Shown piece by piece: positions 16,609 through 24,452 of a stretch of DNA of 64,000 nucleotides (within the stretch, counting starts at the first letter, position 1; every line of letters begins with the position of its first letter). The position numbers and the translations under genes are program-made. Location: the NCBI GenBank assembly GCA_034927285.1, contig JAYFQF010000001.1, positions 108,801-172,800 of the forward strand, in the 5' to 3' direction. The DNA is from JAYFQF01 sp034927285. GTDB lineage: Bacteria; Bacillota; Peptococcia; DRI-13; UBA5745. The notes beneath the pieces were generated by a model. That model saw nothing but the letters and a program-made list of their open reading frames with translations, searched no databases and was not told the DNA's origin.

Positions 16609-18162
16609 ATGCTAAAACCTGCAACCATCTGGCTCTCCTTCGGCCTGTATATGTGCTTTTTAATGGCCGTCGCCGCCTACGTTACCCTGCAGGAGCGGCG
16701 CCAAAGCAAAAGCGGCAGCCTGCTGACCGCTTCCATCCCCTGGCCGGTGCTGGTGATGACCTATATCGCCTCGCTGATGAGCACCTGGGTTTTCTTTGCC
16801 GGCCCCGGCGCTTATTACCGGGGAGGCTTGGGCTATTGGATCTCGGAAATGAGCTATATCGCCCTGTTCCCCCTTATCGCCCACTTTACCATGAATAAGG
16901 TCTGGATCATTAACCAGGTAAAGGGCGGCGGCTTTTCCACCCCGGCGGATTTTTATTATCAGCGGTTTAAGAGCCCGCTTTTGACCACCGTACTGGGCCT
17001 GATTTTCCTGGCGGCTTCATTTCCTTATATCTCCTCGGTGCTGGTGGCTATCGCACAGGCGGCTCAATACGCCACCGGCGGCGCTATCGACTACCGGATG
17101 GCCGTTATCGTGGTAGGCCTGATCATGACCGTCTTCGTCTGTATCGGCGGCGTGAAATCGGCGGCCATGGCCGATACCATCCAGGGCCTGGTCTTTATCG
17201 CCATGCTTTGGATCATTGTGATCTCCTGCCTGGTCGTAGGCTTCGGGGGCTCTTTAAGCGCGGCCCTGGAGACGCTGAAAGCCAATACGCCCACCTTCTT
17301 TTCCTATCCGGGACCCAGCGGCTGGGTGCCCTACAGCGGCCGTTTCGGGTATCCTTTCTCCTGCGCCATCGGCTGGACCATCATGCTGCCTCACGTTTTT
17401 GTCCGTTCCGGCTATTTCGGCAGCGATCTGAAAGCCCAGCGGCGGTTGTCCTACTTTACGCCCATTCTTCAGGCCATCGTCTGGACCGGAACCATGTTTA
17501 TCGGTCTGGTGGGCCTGGCCCTGGTGAATAACCTGACCAGCTCCGATACGGAACTGATCATCCCGTATATGATCCATAATTTTGTGGTTTCCTACAGTCC
17601 CACCCTGGCGGCGGTATTGATGATCGGCTTTTTCGTGGGCGCCTGCGCCGTGGGTCTGTCCACGGCCAACGCCTTCCTTTCCGTGGCGTCGGCTATCGTG
17701 TCCACGGACCTGATCAAAAATACCTTCAGGATCCATGTCCCTAAGGAAAAAGAGACTATGGTAAACCGGGTAATCATTGCCGTACTGGGGGTCGGCTCCC
17801 TGCTGCTGGCTTTGGACCCGCCGGAATTGATTTTTACCCTGATCATGTTTTCCATCGCCATTGTCATGCCCCTGTTCCCGGTACTGGTCTTCGGCATCTA
17901 CTGGAAAAGGGCCACAAAGCAGGCGGCCATCGTGTCTTCCATCATAGGAACCGTACTGGTGCTGATGACCTATTTTGTCTGGAATATCGGCGGTACCTGG
18001 TATGGCGCTATCGGGATGCTGGGCTCCACTATTTCCATGGTGGCGGTGAGCCTTTTCACCAAACAGGACGAAGTGGATTCCCAAGAGTTCTATCAGCTTT
18101 TGGAAAAGGGAGGCCGGCAATTTTATGATGTTCAGGAAAATCCTGTGGCCAAAGAAGCCTGA
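16609..18162 (+). CDS. Sodium:solute symporter (SSS family) in methyltransferase locus
   Basis: Integral-membrane symporter, 517 residues, about 13 hydrophobic segments, of the SSS family that includes PutP and PanF. It is preceded by GGGAGG and tightly linked to a small membrane partner. The position after an MttB-like gene and two corrinoid carriers suggests that it imports the methylated substrate; this is inference, since SSS proteins carry many solutes. The C-terminal tail is hydrophilic. A bidirectional terminator follows at 18238. Confidence 0.88.
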   Translation: MLKPATIWLSFGLYMCFLMAVAAYVTLQERRQSKSGSLLTASIPWPVLVMTYIASLMSTWVFFAGPGAYYRGGLGYWISEMSYIALFPLIAHFTMNKVWIINQVKGGGFSTPADFYYQRFKSPLLTTVLGLIFLAASFPYISSVLVAIAQAAQYATGGAIDYRMAVIVVGLIMTVFVCIGGVKSAAMADTIQGLVFIAMLWIIVISCLVVGFGGSLSAALETLKANTPTFFSYPGPSGWVPYSGRFGYPFSCAIGWTIMLPHVFVRSGYFGSDLKAQRRLSYFTPILQAIVWTGTMFIGLVGLALVNNLTSSDTELIIPYMIHNFVVSYSPTLAAVLMIGFFVGACAVGLSTANAFLSVASAIVSTDLIKNTFRIHVPKEKETMVNRVIIAVLGVGSLLLALDPPELIFTLIMFSIAIVMPLFPVLVFGIYWKRATKQAAIVSSIIGTVLVLMTYFVWNIGGTWYGAIGMLGSTISMVAVSLFTKQDEVDSQEFYQLLEKGGRQFYDVQENPVAKEA

Positions 18163-18237
18163 ATCTTGCCGCCGCCCCGGCCGGAGCGGCCGTCACCAAG
18201 GGATCTTCCTTTAAGCAGAGAAGGATCCAGATAAATG

Positions 18238-18280
18238 AAGAGCCTGCTGCCGGATGGGGGTCCGGCGGCAGGCTCTTTTC
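18238..18280. terminator. Bidirectional intrinsic terminator
   Basis: AAGAGCCTGCTGCCGGA pairs with TCCGGCGGCAGGCTCTT (one wobble) around a short G-rich loop, with TTTT on the plus strand and an AT-rich flank on the minus. It lies between the convergent symporter gene and the gene at 18319. Confidence 0.85.
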
Positions 18281-18318
18281 CTATAATAAGCTATCCTACG
18301 GCAAAAAACGCCGGGCGG

Positions 18319-18666
18319 TCACTTCTGCCGGAAAACGGTGAAATCGCCCAGAGCCAGCTCCGGCTCCATTTGAGCGCAGGCTTCCCTATCGACGCAGGCC
18401 GCCATGTATTCAAAATGCTTTTCATCCAGGGGATTTCCGCTGGACGTGGCGACCTTGGCCGCATACTCCAGGTCGTCGGCCAGAACGAACATATAAAGGT
18501 ACATCGTCCCATTTTCCAGATTCGTAAAGAAAATTTCAAGATGCTCTTTTTCCTGCTTGAGGGTATCCTCCCCCGCCTCTTTATTGGCTTTCAGAAAATC
18601 AAGCCATTCCCTTGCCAAAGCTTCTTTTCCTGCTTTGACCTTTGCTTTCCATAAAACAATATCCAT
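18319..18666 (-). CDS. Small DUF6176-like protein
   Basis: A 115-residue soluble protein rich in charged residues, starting MDIVLWKAKVKAGKE. Its layout (an initial beta strand with a charged helix, then a segment EHLEIFFTNLENGTMYLYMFV) resembles the ferredoxin-like DUF6176 family of unknown function. The ATG at 18666 follows AAGGAGGAGG; an in-frame extension to 18708 has no site. It stands alone between the symporter operon (convergent) and the activase operon (same strand, about 100 bases upstream). Function unknown. Confidence 0.65.
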   Translation of the reverse strand: MDIVLWKAKVKAGKEALAREWLDFLKANKEAGEDTLKQEKEHLEIFFTNLENGTMYLYMFVLADDLEYAAKVATSSGNPLDEKHFEYMAACVDREACAQMEPELALGDFTVFRQK

Positions 18667-18765
18667 AGTTCCCTCCTCCTTAACAACAATATTTCTGGGA
18701 GTTAGCATAAACTAACCATCATTATATTGGCAAAGACAGGGATTTGTCAATATTAAACTGTTATC

Positions 18766-19734
18766 TCAGCCGGCATTGGCCACGCCCCGGCCGCCTTGGC
18801 CTCTTTCGCAGCGGTTGCCCCAATAATCCAGCAGGCGTCCTTCACGGAAAAAAGAAACGATTTCGCAGTGGTTTGCGCAGCCCGTGCAGGTATGGGCCCT
18901 GGTCTCAAAGGAAAGGCCGGCGATTTCAAAGGCAAAGGGTTTTGCGCGTTTTGCGCCCTTGGAAAGCAGCGCGGCGCCTACGGCGCCCATCAGGTGGCCG
19001 TCGGGGTCCACCTGGATTTCCCCGGCCAGTTCCATCTGGAAAGCCCGGACCACGCCCTTGTTTTTACTGACGCCGCCCTGAAAGACAATGGGTCCGGCGA
19101 TTTGCTTGCCCTTAGCCACATTGTTCAGATAATTGGCCGCTATCGCGTTGCACAGGCCGGCCACCAGATCTTCTTTGGCATAGCCGGCCTGTGCCTTGTG
19201 GACCAGGTCGGATTCGGCGAATACGGTGCAGCGGGCGGCGATCCTGGCGGGATGGGCCGAGGAGAGGGCTATATCCCCCAGTTCCTCCACCGGAATGCCC
19301 AGCCGTTTGGCCTGGGAGGAGAGAAAAGCCCCTGTCCCTGCGGCGCAAAGGGTGTTCATGGCATAATCGACGACTATGCCGTCGTTGATGAGGATGATTT
19401 TCGAGTCCTGACCGCCGATTTCGATAATCGTGCGTACGTCCGGGTGGCGTGAAAGGGTACCTTTTGCGTGGGCGGTAATCTCGTTTTTCACTACGTCGGC
19501 CTCCACCATGGCGCCCACCAGGCGGCGGGCCGAGCCGGTTGTACCTACGGACCGGATGCTTAAGGAAGCCGGCAGCTGTTTTTGCAGGGACAAGAGGATT
19601 TTTCCGGCGGCGGACACCGGGTCTCCTTCGGTCCAGAGATATTCGGCGGCAATGATCCATCCTCTGGAATCAAGGACTACGCCCTTGGTGGACACCGAGC
19701 CTACGTCGATTCCTAAACTAGCCGTTTGCGGCAT
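18766..19734 (-). CDS. 2-hydroxyacyl-CoA dehydratase activator-like ATPase (BcrA/HgdC family)
   Basis: ASKHA-fold ATPase, 322 residues. HgdC-type activators hydrolyse ATP to push a low-potential electron into a partner radical dehydratase or reductase. Visible are the phosphate-1 loop GIDVGSVSTKGVV (8-20), IIEIGGQDSK (phosphate 2), and the cluster-binding context NTLCAAGTGAF with a following ARCTVFAESD; these two cysteines hold the dimer-bridging 4Fe-4S in HgdC. A C-terminal extension has a further cysteine group HTCTGCANHCEI. The start overlaps the end of the upstream gene by 17 bases. Confidence 0.9.
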   Translation of the reverse strand: MPQTASLGIDVGSVSTKGVVLDSRGWIIAAEYLWTEGDPVSAAGKILLSLQKQLPASLSIRSVGTTGSARRLVGAMVEADVVKNEITAHAKGTLSRHPDVRTIIEIGGQDSKIILINDGIVVDYAMNTLCAAGTGAFLSSQAKRLGIPVEELGDIALSSAHPARIAARCTVFAESDLVHKAQAGYAKEDLVAGLCNAIAANYLNNVAKGKQIAGPIVFQGGVSKNKGVVRAFQMELAGEIQVDPDGHLMGAVGAALLSKGAKRAKPFAFEIAGLSFETRAHTCTGCANHCEIVSFFREGRLLDYWGNRCERGQGGRGVANAG

Positions 19735-20800
19735 TTTTTTCCTCCTTTTTCATGCGGACCATATCCGAAAATGCTTCCAACCGGGTTTGGATGCCGGTCT
19801 CGCTGGTGTGGGAATCAAAGCTTAAATGCAGAATAGGGATATTCCAATCCCGGGAAAGGTTCATTAACGCCGGCGTCGCGTTCAGTTCGGGAATACAGCC
19901 GAAGGATTTCATGTGAATAATGCCGTCGTATGCCTTTTTGGCATAAGCAAGGCTTTGGGAAACGCTGTCCACGCCGTTGGCGCCCACGGTGTGCCGGAGA
20001 TAGCAGCCGCAGTTTTTCAGGGCCCGCCTGTGGTTTTTGCCTAAAAGCAAAAACCACAGGTTCATTACCCGGCTGACGGAGATGCCGTCTTTGGCAAGCT
20101 GTTTTTCCAAATAAAAATTACTGAAGGGCTCCATCAGCGTATACAGGTCTCCCACGATGCCTACCCGCAGGATTTTTTCGGGTTTATTGGTTTTGAGACC
20201 GGCGGTTTCCCGTTTGCAAAGCCTTTTGGCGGCCCGCAGATCCCCCAGGGAGTCGGCGCTGCCAATTTGCTGCAGCAGCCGCTGCCGCACCGCTGCAAAA
20301 GAACCGGGGACCGCTTCGAACCCGACGTTTTCCCGCATGAAATAATCGTACCGGTCCATGGCCCGGATGCTTTCTTCCGCCAGCAGCAGCCAATAGAGGA
20401 TTTCCCTGACCGGAAGACAGCAGCCCAGCTCCCGCAGGATCCGGTAAGCAGCCCGGGGCCTGGAGCGTTCCCGGGACAGGCAGACGAACCGGAAGTCATA
20501 GCCCAAATCCCGCAGGATCTGCTCTTGCAGCTCGCCGTAATAGCCGTAGCGGCAGCCTGTGCCGGTTTGAAGCAAAACGTTGGCGCCCTCTTCCAGGACC
20601 TCGATGTAGTTGCCCAGGTTATATTTAAATGGCGAGCAAACGAAGTCAGGGCTGTGGCGGCTGCCCAGTTCCACCGTCCGCTGGGTGATGGGCGGCGCCG
20701 GGAAAACCCGCGCCTGGGGGAACAGATGCCGCAGCAATTGGACAAAGACAATGCTGTAATCCCCCATATGGGGAAAGCTGATGGCAAGCTTGTTATACAT
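19718..20800 (-). CDS. 2-hydroxyacyl-CoA dehydratase-component/DUF2229-like protein, partner of the activase
   Basis: A 360-residue soluble protein of the HgdB/DUF2229 superfamily, starting MYNKLAISFPHMGDYS. Cysteines occur in FVCSPFKYNLGNY and GTGCRYGYYGELQ, and again in MKSFGCIPELNATP, the region that in dehydratase subunits binds a 4Fe-4S cluster. The upstream in-frame stretch to 20980 is only the neighbouring gene read in another frame, and the ATG at 20800 gives an 8-base overlap with it. With the genes on both sides it forms a split version of the large acyl-CoA dehydratase activase-related proteins of Clostridia, whose substrates are unknown. Confidence 0.78.
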   Translation of the reverse strand: MYNKLAISFPHMGDYSIVFVQLLRHLFPQARVFPAPPITQRTVELGSRHSPDFVCSPFKYNLGNYIEVLEEGANVLLQTGTGCRYGYYGELQEQILRDLGYDFRFVCLSRERSRPRAAYRILRELGCCLPVREILYWLLLAEESIRAMDRYDYFMRENVGFEAVPGSFAAVRQRLLQQIGSADSLGDLRAAKRLCKRETAGLKTNKPEKILRVGIVGDLYTLMEPFSNFYLEKQLAKDGISVSRVMNLWFLLLGKNHRRALKNCGCYLRHTVGANGVDSVSQSLAYAKKAYDGIIHMKSFGCIPELNATPALMNLSRDWNIPILHLSFDSHTSETGIQTRLEAFSDMVRMKKEEKNAANG

Positions 20801-21704
20801 GAACCCGCTTCCTCTCCCGAACCATATCCATAAAGCATTCGATTCGTGTTTCCAGGCCGGCCTCGCCTTGCTGCTCATCCAGAATAATCTGAGCAATGGG
20901 CAGATCACGTACCTTGCGCAGGGCCAACTCGTTGACCAGTGAATCGGTGCCGCAGGGAAAGGCGGTGATGAGCAGCACACCGTCTACCGCTTCTTTGATC
21001 AGGGGGATGGCCCCTACGATTTCCTTGTTGAGGGTCCAATAGAGATCGGCGGAAACCGACCTGGCGCAGGCGCGGCAAGCCTGACGGTCGCAGTGGTCTG
21101 CGAAGACGGGAACGCCGCCCTGCTTTTGCAGCATCCTGATAAGAGGCCCGCCCACATAAGGATCATGGATGATGTAAGGCTGGGACGCCAGGAGGATTTT
21201 TGTCCCCGGCGCTGCTAAGAGCTCCCGCTGCGCTTTTTCCAGCAAAAGGTCCTGACTCTGCTGCCGGGCGGCGGCCCGGTGATATGCTTTCAGTCCATGG
21301 CCCGGGGATTTGCCAAGAGCTTTCGCCATGGCGAAAAAGCCCTGTTCTTCGCTGCCCCGTTTGTGCCCTTGCAGGTCATAGCCGATCAGAGGCGCATCCG
21401 GGAAAGTGTTGTGCACAATATCCGGCAATCCCCGAAAGCGTACACAGAATTCTTCGCTTTTGGCCAGCGTTTCAAAGCGTGGAACCAGAATATAGTCGCA
21501 GCGGCCGATCAGGCTGGCCACATGCCCCAAAAATAGCTTTACGGGCAGACAGCATTCGCTGACGGAACGTGAGATTCCCTCCGCCAGGATCGTCTGACAG
21601 GTATCCGGGCTGGTGACTACCTCGCAGCCCAGCTGGGTGAAAAAGCTGGTCCATAAATATTGATAACGGTAGTACAAAAGCGCTTTTGGTAAGCCTATCT
21701 TCAT
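20793..21704 (-). CDS. DUF2229/acyl-CoA dehydratase activase-related protein
   Basis: First gene of the three-gene operon, 303 residues, starting MKIGLPKALLYYRY, a hallmark N-terminus of the DUF2229 group. Conserved cysteines appear in SVSECCLPVKLFLGH and ITAFPCGTDSLVNE; similar contexts in HgdA/B-type proteins ligate an Fe-S cluster. A histidine/cysteine-rich DHCDRQACRACAR is near residue 205. It likely forms a heterodimer with the product of the next gene and receives electrons from the activase at 18766. No classical 2-hydroxyacyl-CoA dehydratase or CoA-transferase is nearby. Confidence 0.75.
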   Translation of the reverse strand: MKIGLPKALLYYRYQYLWTSFFTQLGCEVVTSPDTCQTILAEGISRSVSECCLPVKLFLGHVASLIGRCDYILVPRFETLAKSEEFCVRFRGLPDIVHNTFPDAPLIGYDLQGHKRGSEEQGFFAMAKALGKSPGHGLKAYHRAAARQQSQDLLLEKAQRELLAAPGTKILLASQPYIIHDPYVGGPLIRMLQKQGGVPVFADHCDRQACRACARSVSADLYWTLNKEIVGAIPLIKEAVDGVLLITAFPCGTDSLVNELALRKVRDLPIAQIILDEQQGEAGLETRIECFMDMVRERKRVHV

Positions 21705-22093
21705 TAATTACCGCCTGATTTCTTTAAGATATATCCCTTTAACCGGACGGCCCGGCAAAGGATACCCGCCGCGGCAGGCCGGGCGGATTGGTTATATTAT
21801 TTCCTGGATATACCGATTTTAACCAATATATAGAAGACAGTTGGATTTTCACCGTTTTGCTTGTTTAATTTTTTCATTTTTTTCTATTTCCTGGCCTTTT
21901 ATTTCCAGCCTGTCGTAAGTTTTTTATCATTTGCCAAAAAAAGCGCCGGAAGCTGAAAATTTTTTAGCTGTTTTAAGGAACAAACACCGTTCCTTTCCGG
22001 GAAAAGAAAAATTTGCACCGTTAAAAAAATCAGATCTACTTAAACTATAAAAGTCGCTAAATTGGATTTTAAAACTCGAAAGGAGGAATGTAC
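21705..22093. other. Divergent intergenic region (389 bases)
   Basis: Separates the minus-strand activase operon from the plus-strand spore-protein gene. It is AT-rich in its right half, with a GC-rich patch (CCGCCGCGGCAGGCCGGGCGG) near 21767-21787. Both promoters must lie here, but I could not identify a convincing consensus; the spore-protein promoter would be expected to use sigma-G. No gene seen. Confidence 0.4.
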
Positions 22094-22330
22094 GTGAGCA
22101 GGCGAAAAGGGATTATGTCCGATTCATTAAAGTACGAAATTGCTCAGGAACTTGGCCTTTTTCAACAGCCTTCCGCAGGCACGGGGTCCCTTAATTACGA
22201 AACGGCAGGTGAGCTTGGGGTTTATGGCAAGGCACAGCCGATTGACTGGGGCTCGGTTTCCTCAAGAGATTGCGGCAATATGGTAAAAATGGCGATTCAA
22301 ATGGCCGAAAGGAACTACGGTTCCCGGTAA
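22094..22330 (+). CDS. Alpha/beta-type small acid-soluble spore protein (SASP)
   Basis: DNA-binding protein of dormant spores, 78 residues. SASPs coat spore DNA and shift it to an A-like form, and are cleaved by the Gpr protease at germination. Diagnostic are LKYEIAQELGL near the N-terminus and the C-terminal DWGSVSSRDCGNMVKMAIQMAE. The GTG at 22094 is preferred: AAGGAGG is 7 bases upstream and the product then starts with SRRKGIMS, the usual SASP beginning; an ATG at 22088 is too close to the site. It marks the organism as a spore former. Transcribed alone and ended by a strong terminator. Confidence 0.93.
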   Translation: MSRRKGIMSDSLKYEIAQELGLFQQPSAGTGSLNYETAGELGVYGKAQPIDWGSVSSRDCGNMVKMAIQMAERNYGSR

Positions 22331-22346
22331 ATACCTGATTTAGCGC

Positions 22347-22376
22347 GATAAAAGCCGGCCTGGGCCGGCTTTTATT
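22347..22376 (+). terminator. Intrinsic terminator after the SASP gene
   Basis: ATAAAAGCCGGCC and GGCCGGCTTTTAT flank a 2-base loop, followed by TTTAAT. The stem is 13 bp and the site is 17 bases after the stop. Confidence 0.85.
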
Positions 22377-22415
22377 TAATCGCACGAATCGCCGAAACGT
22401 ACCGGGGATTTTTTG

Positions 22416-22461
22416 CAATCCTTTAATTGAAACCCTTTAATTCAATCCTTTAATTGAAACC
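22416..22461. repeat. 19-bp perfect direct repeat with half copy between, upstream of sigma-54 activator
   Basis: CAATCCTTTAATTGAAACC occurs at 22416-22434 and 22443-22461 (27-base period), with CCCTTTAATT between them. It lies about 140 bases upstream of the regulator gene at 22598 and could be an autoregulatory site or a simple duplication. Confidence 0.6.
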
Positions 22462-22597
22462 TTTACCGGGAAAACTTTGGCGGCTGTTAAGAGAATTTTT
22501 TTGAAATGTATACCGAAAGATTTTTTCCCGTTATGATATAATGAGCGGGAAATGACAGAGTTTTCGAAAAAAGCATGGCAAAAAAGGGGAGAAGTCC

Positions 22598-24271
22598 ATG
22601 AGCGAGAGGGAACGCATCAGGGCGCTGGAGCAGGAAGTAAGCTTGCTGAAAACCTCAAATCAATGGTTCACCGAAATCCTGGACGCCATTATGGAAGGCA
22701 TTGAGGTGGTGGATAAGGACGGCACGGTGACCTACGCAAATCGCAGCTTCAGCAGGATCCTGGAAGAGTCGGCAGAGGAGCGCCTGGGCAAAAATATATT
22801 CGATGTTTCTCCCAACGGCGCCTTAGTGGAGGCTTTGCGAACGGGACAGCCTTCCATTGCCAAACTGCATACCACCCTGACCCGAAAAAAAGTGGTGCTT
22901 TCCAACGCAACTCCCATCATTGACGCTGCCGGGCGGCTGATGGGAGCGATCTCTGTTTTTATGGATATCTCCGATGCGGAGCGGACCAGCCGGCTTCTGG
23001 AAAAACGCAACCACGAGATCAACCGGCTGAAGGAGCGGGTGCAGCAGCTGGCTTCTTCGGATTATACGTTTGACGACATCCTGGGGCAAAGCCGGGCCTT
23101 GAATCAGTGCAAGAAGGTGGCGGCAAAGATTGCCGGCACGAAAATGACCGTACTGCTGTCCGGGGAGTCCGGCACCGGCAAAGAACTTTTTGCTCACAGC
23201 ATCCACGCCGCCAGCCGCCGGGCCCGGGGGCCCTTCGTAAAGATCAACTGCGCCGCTATTCCCGACAGTCTGCTGGAAAGCGAGTTTTTCGGTTATGAGG
23301 CGGGAGCTTTTTCCGGCGCCGGCAAGGCCAAGATGGGAAAATTTGAGCTGGCCAACGGCGGCACCTTATTTTTGGACGAGATCGGCGAGATGAACTACAA
23401 TTTGCAGGCCAAACTTTTACGGGTGCTGCAGGATAACGAGGTGGAGCGGTTGGGCAGCATCAGGCCGATCAAAATCGAAGTCCGGGTCATCGCCGCTACC
23501 AATAAAGACCTGCCGGCGGAAATCGCCCGGGGCACTTTTCGTAAAGACCTTTACTATCGGCTGAACGAATTCAATATTACCCTGCCCTCCCTGGACCAGC
23601 GCAAGGAAGATATTCCTGTCATCGCCCAGCACTATATCGAAAAGTATAATGAAGAATACTCCACGGATTTTCGCCTGACGGATCAGATCTGTCGTCTGCT
23701 GATGGAAAAGAGCTGGCCGGGCAATGTACGGGAGCTGCAAAATTATCTGGGCAAGCTGGTGTTGTTCTGGGATGAGGATGGGGAAGGGGAGACAACGGTA
23801 AAAAAAGACCTTTTTCCAAGCGCTGCCGACGCTTTCGGCTTTCCGTCCGCCGGGTCGACATTGCTTGACGCAATTCATACGCCTCCTGCCGCTGCGGGGC
23901 TTGCCGCTTCCGTTGGTCCTGAGCTGCCGGCAGATCCGCTTATCCCGACTGCAAAGCCTGAAGCCGCTGCTCCCGGACCGGCCGTCCCGCCTGCCGGGGA
24001 TTGGGAGGCTCCTTTACCCGCAGAAGTTACCGTCCCGGTCTTTCGCCTGCCCGGGATTGCCGAAAGCTTACCGGATAACAGCTCCATCGAGGAGTTAGAG
24101 AGAAAGATGATCCTTGCCGCTTTGGAGAAACACGGCTACGACACTAAAGGAAAGCAAAGAGCCGCCAAAGAATTGAAGATATCTTTGTCCACCCTGTACA
24201 ATAAGCTGCGGTTGTATAAAAAGCTGGGAGAGCTGCAGCAAAGCAAGGCCGGTTTGGGAGGAAATCCGTAA
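22598..24271 (+). CDS. Sigma-54-dependent activator: PAS, AAA+, Fis-type HTH
   Basis: Enhancer-binding protein, 557 residues, that opens sigma-54 promoters by ATP hydrolysis. Order: PAS sensor (about 22-130), coiled linker, AAA+ domain with Walker A GESGTGKE (189-196), sigma-54 contact loop GAFSGA (236-241, serine in place of the usual threonine) and Walker B GGTLFLDE, then a Pro/Ala-rich linker (about 405-480) and a Fis-like helix-turn-helix (RAAKELKISLSTLYNKLR). The PAS domain suggests a small cytoplasmic ligand, as in RocR-type regulators. A sigma-54 promoter with a palindrome lies immediately downstream (24364-24414), so it almost certainly controls the symporter/enolase operon. Confidence 0.92.
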   Translation: MSERERIRALEQEVSLLKTSNQWFTEILDAIMEGIEVVDKDGTVTYANRSFSRILEESAEERLGKNIFDVSPNGALVEALRTGQPSIAKLHTTLTRKKVVLSNATPIIDAAGRLMGAISVFMDISDAERTSRLLEKRNHEINRLKERVQQLASSDYTFDDILGQSRALNQCKKVAAKIAGTKMTVLLSGESGTGKELFAHSIHAASRRARGPFVKINCAAIPDSLLESEFFGYEAGAFSGAGKAKMGKFELANGGTLFLDEIGEMNYNLQAKLLRVLQDNEVERLGSIRPIKIEVRVIAATNKDLPAEIARGTFRKDLYYRLNEFNITLPSLDQRKEDIPVIAQHYIEKYNEEYSTDFRLTDQICRLLMEKSWPGNVRELQNYLGKLVLFWDEDGEGETTVKKDLFPSAADAFGFPSAGSTLLDAIHTPPAAAGLAASVGPELPADPLIPTAKPEAAAPGPAVPPAGDWEAPLPAEVTVPVFRLPGIAESLPDNSSIEELERKMILAALEKHGYDTKGKQRAAKELKISLSTLYNKLRLYKKLGELQQSKAGLGGNP

Positions 24272-24363
24272 TTATAAATTCTACATTTTACAAAAGAGTT
24301 TTTATTAAATTTATAAAAATATTCTGGATAACAGAACGAATCATCATTAGATTGTTGATTACA

Positions 24364-24414
24364 GGTCCCGTTTGGGACCGGCAGCGGAAAAATCCGGTTG
24401 GCATGATACTTGCT
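24364..24414 (+). promoter_or_regulatory. Sigma-54 (-24/-12) promoter with upstream palindromic activator site
   Basis: TGGCATGATACTTGCT at 24399-24414 fits the TGGCAYRNNNNTTGCW consensus at every position. Just upstream, GGTCCC-GTTT-GGGACC (24364-24379) is a perfect inverted repeat, the kind of site bound by Fis-type HTH activators, although unusually close to the -24 element. It drives the symporter gene at 24453; the activator is encoded directly upstream. Confidence 0.9.
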
Positions 24415-24452
24415 CCTTTCTTCATTAAAACAAAAAGAAAGGAAGGAATATC

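Noticed and set aside
18766..21704. A 2-hydroxyglutaryl-CoA dehydratase operon
   Set aside because: The two larger proteins look like DUF2229-type activase-related proteins rather than HgdA/HgdB, and CoA-transferase and dehydrogenase genes are absent.
22416..22461. CRISPR-like repeat
   Set aside because: Only two copies, an 8-base spacer and no cas genes; it is a short direct repeat.
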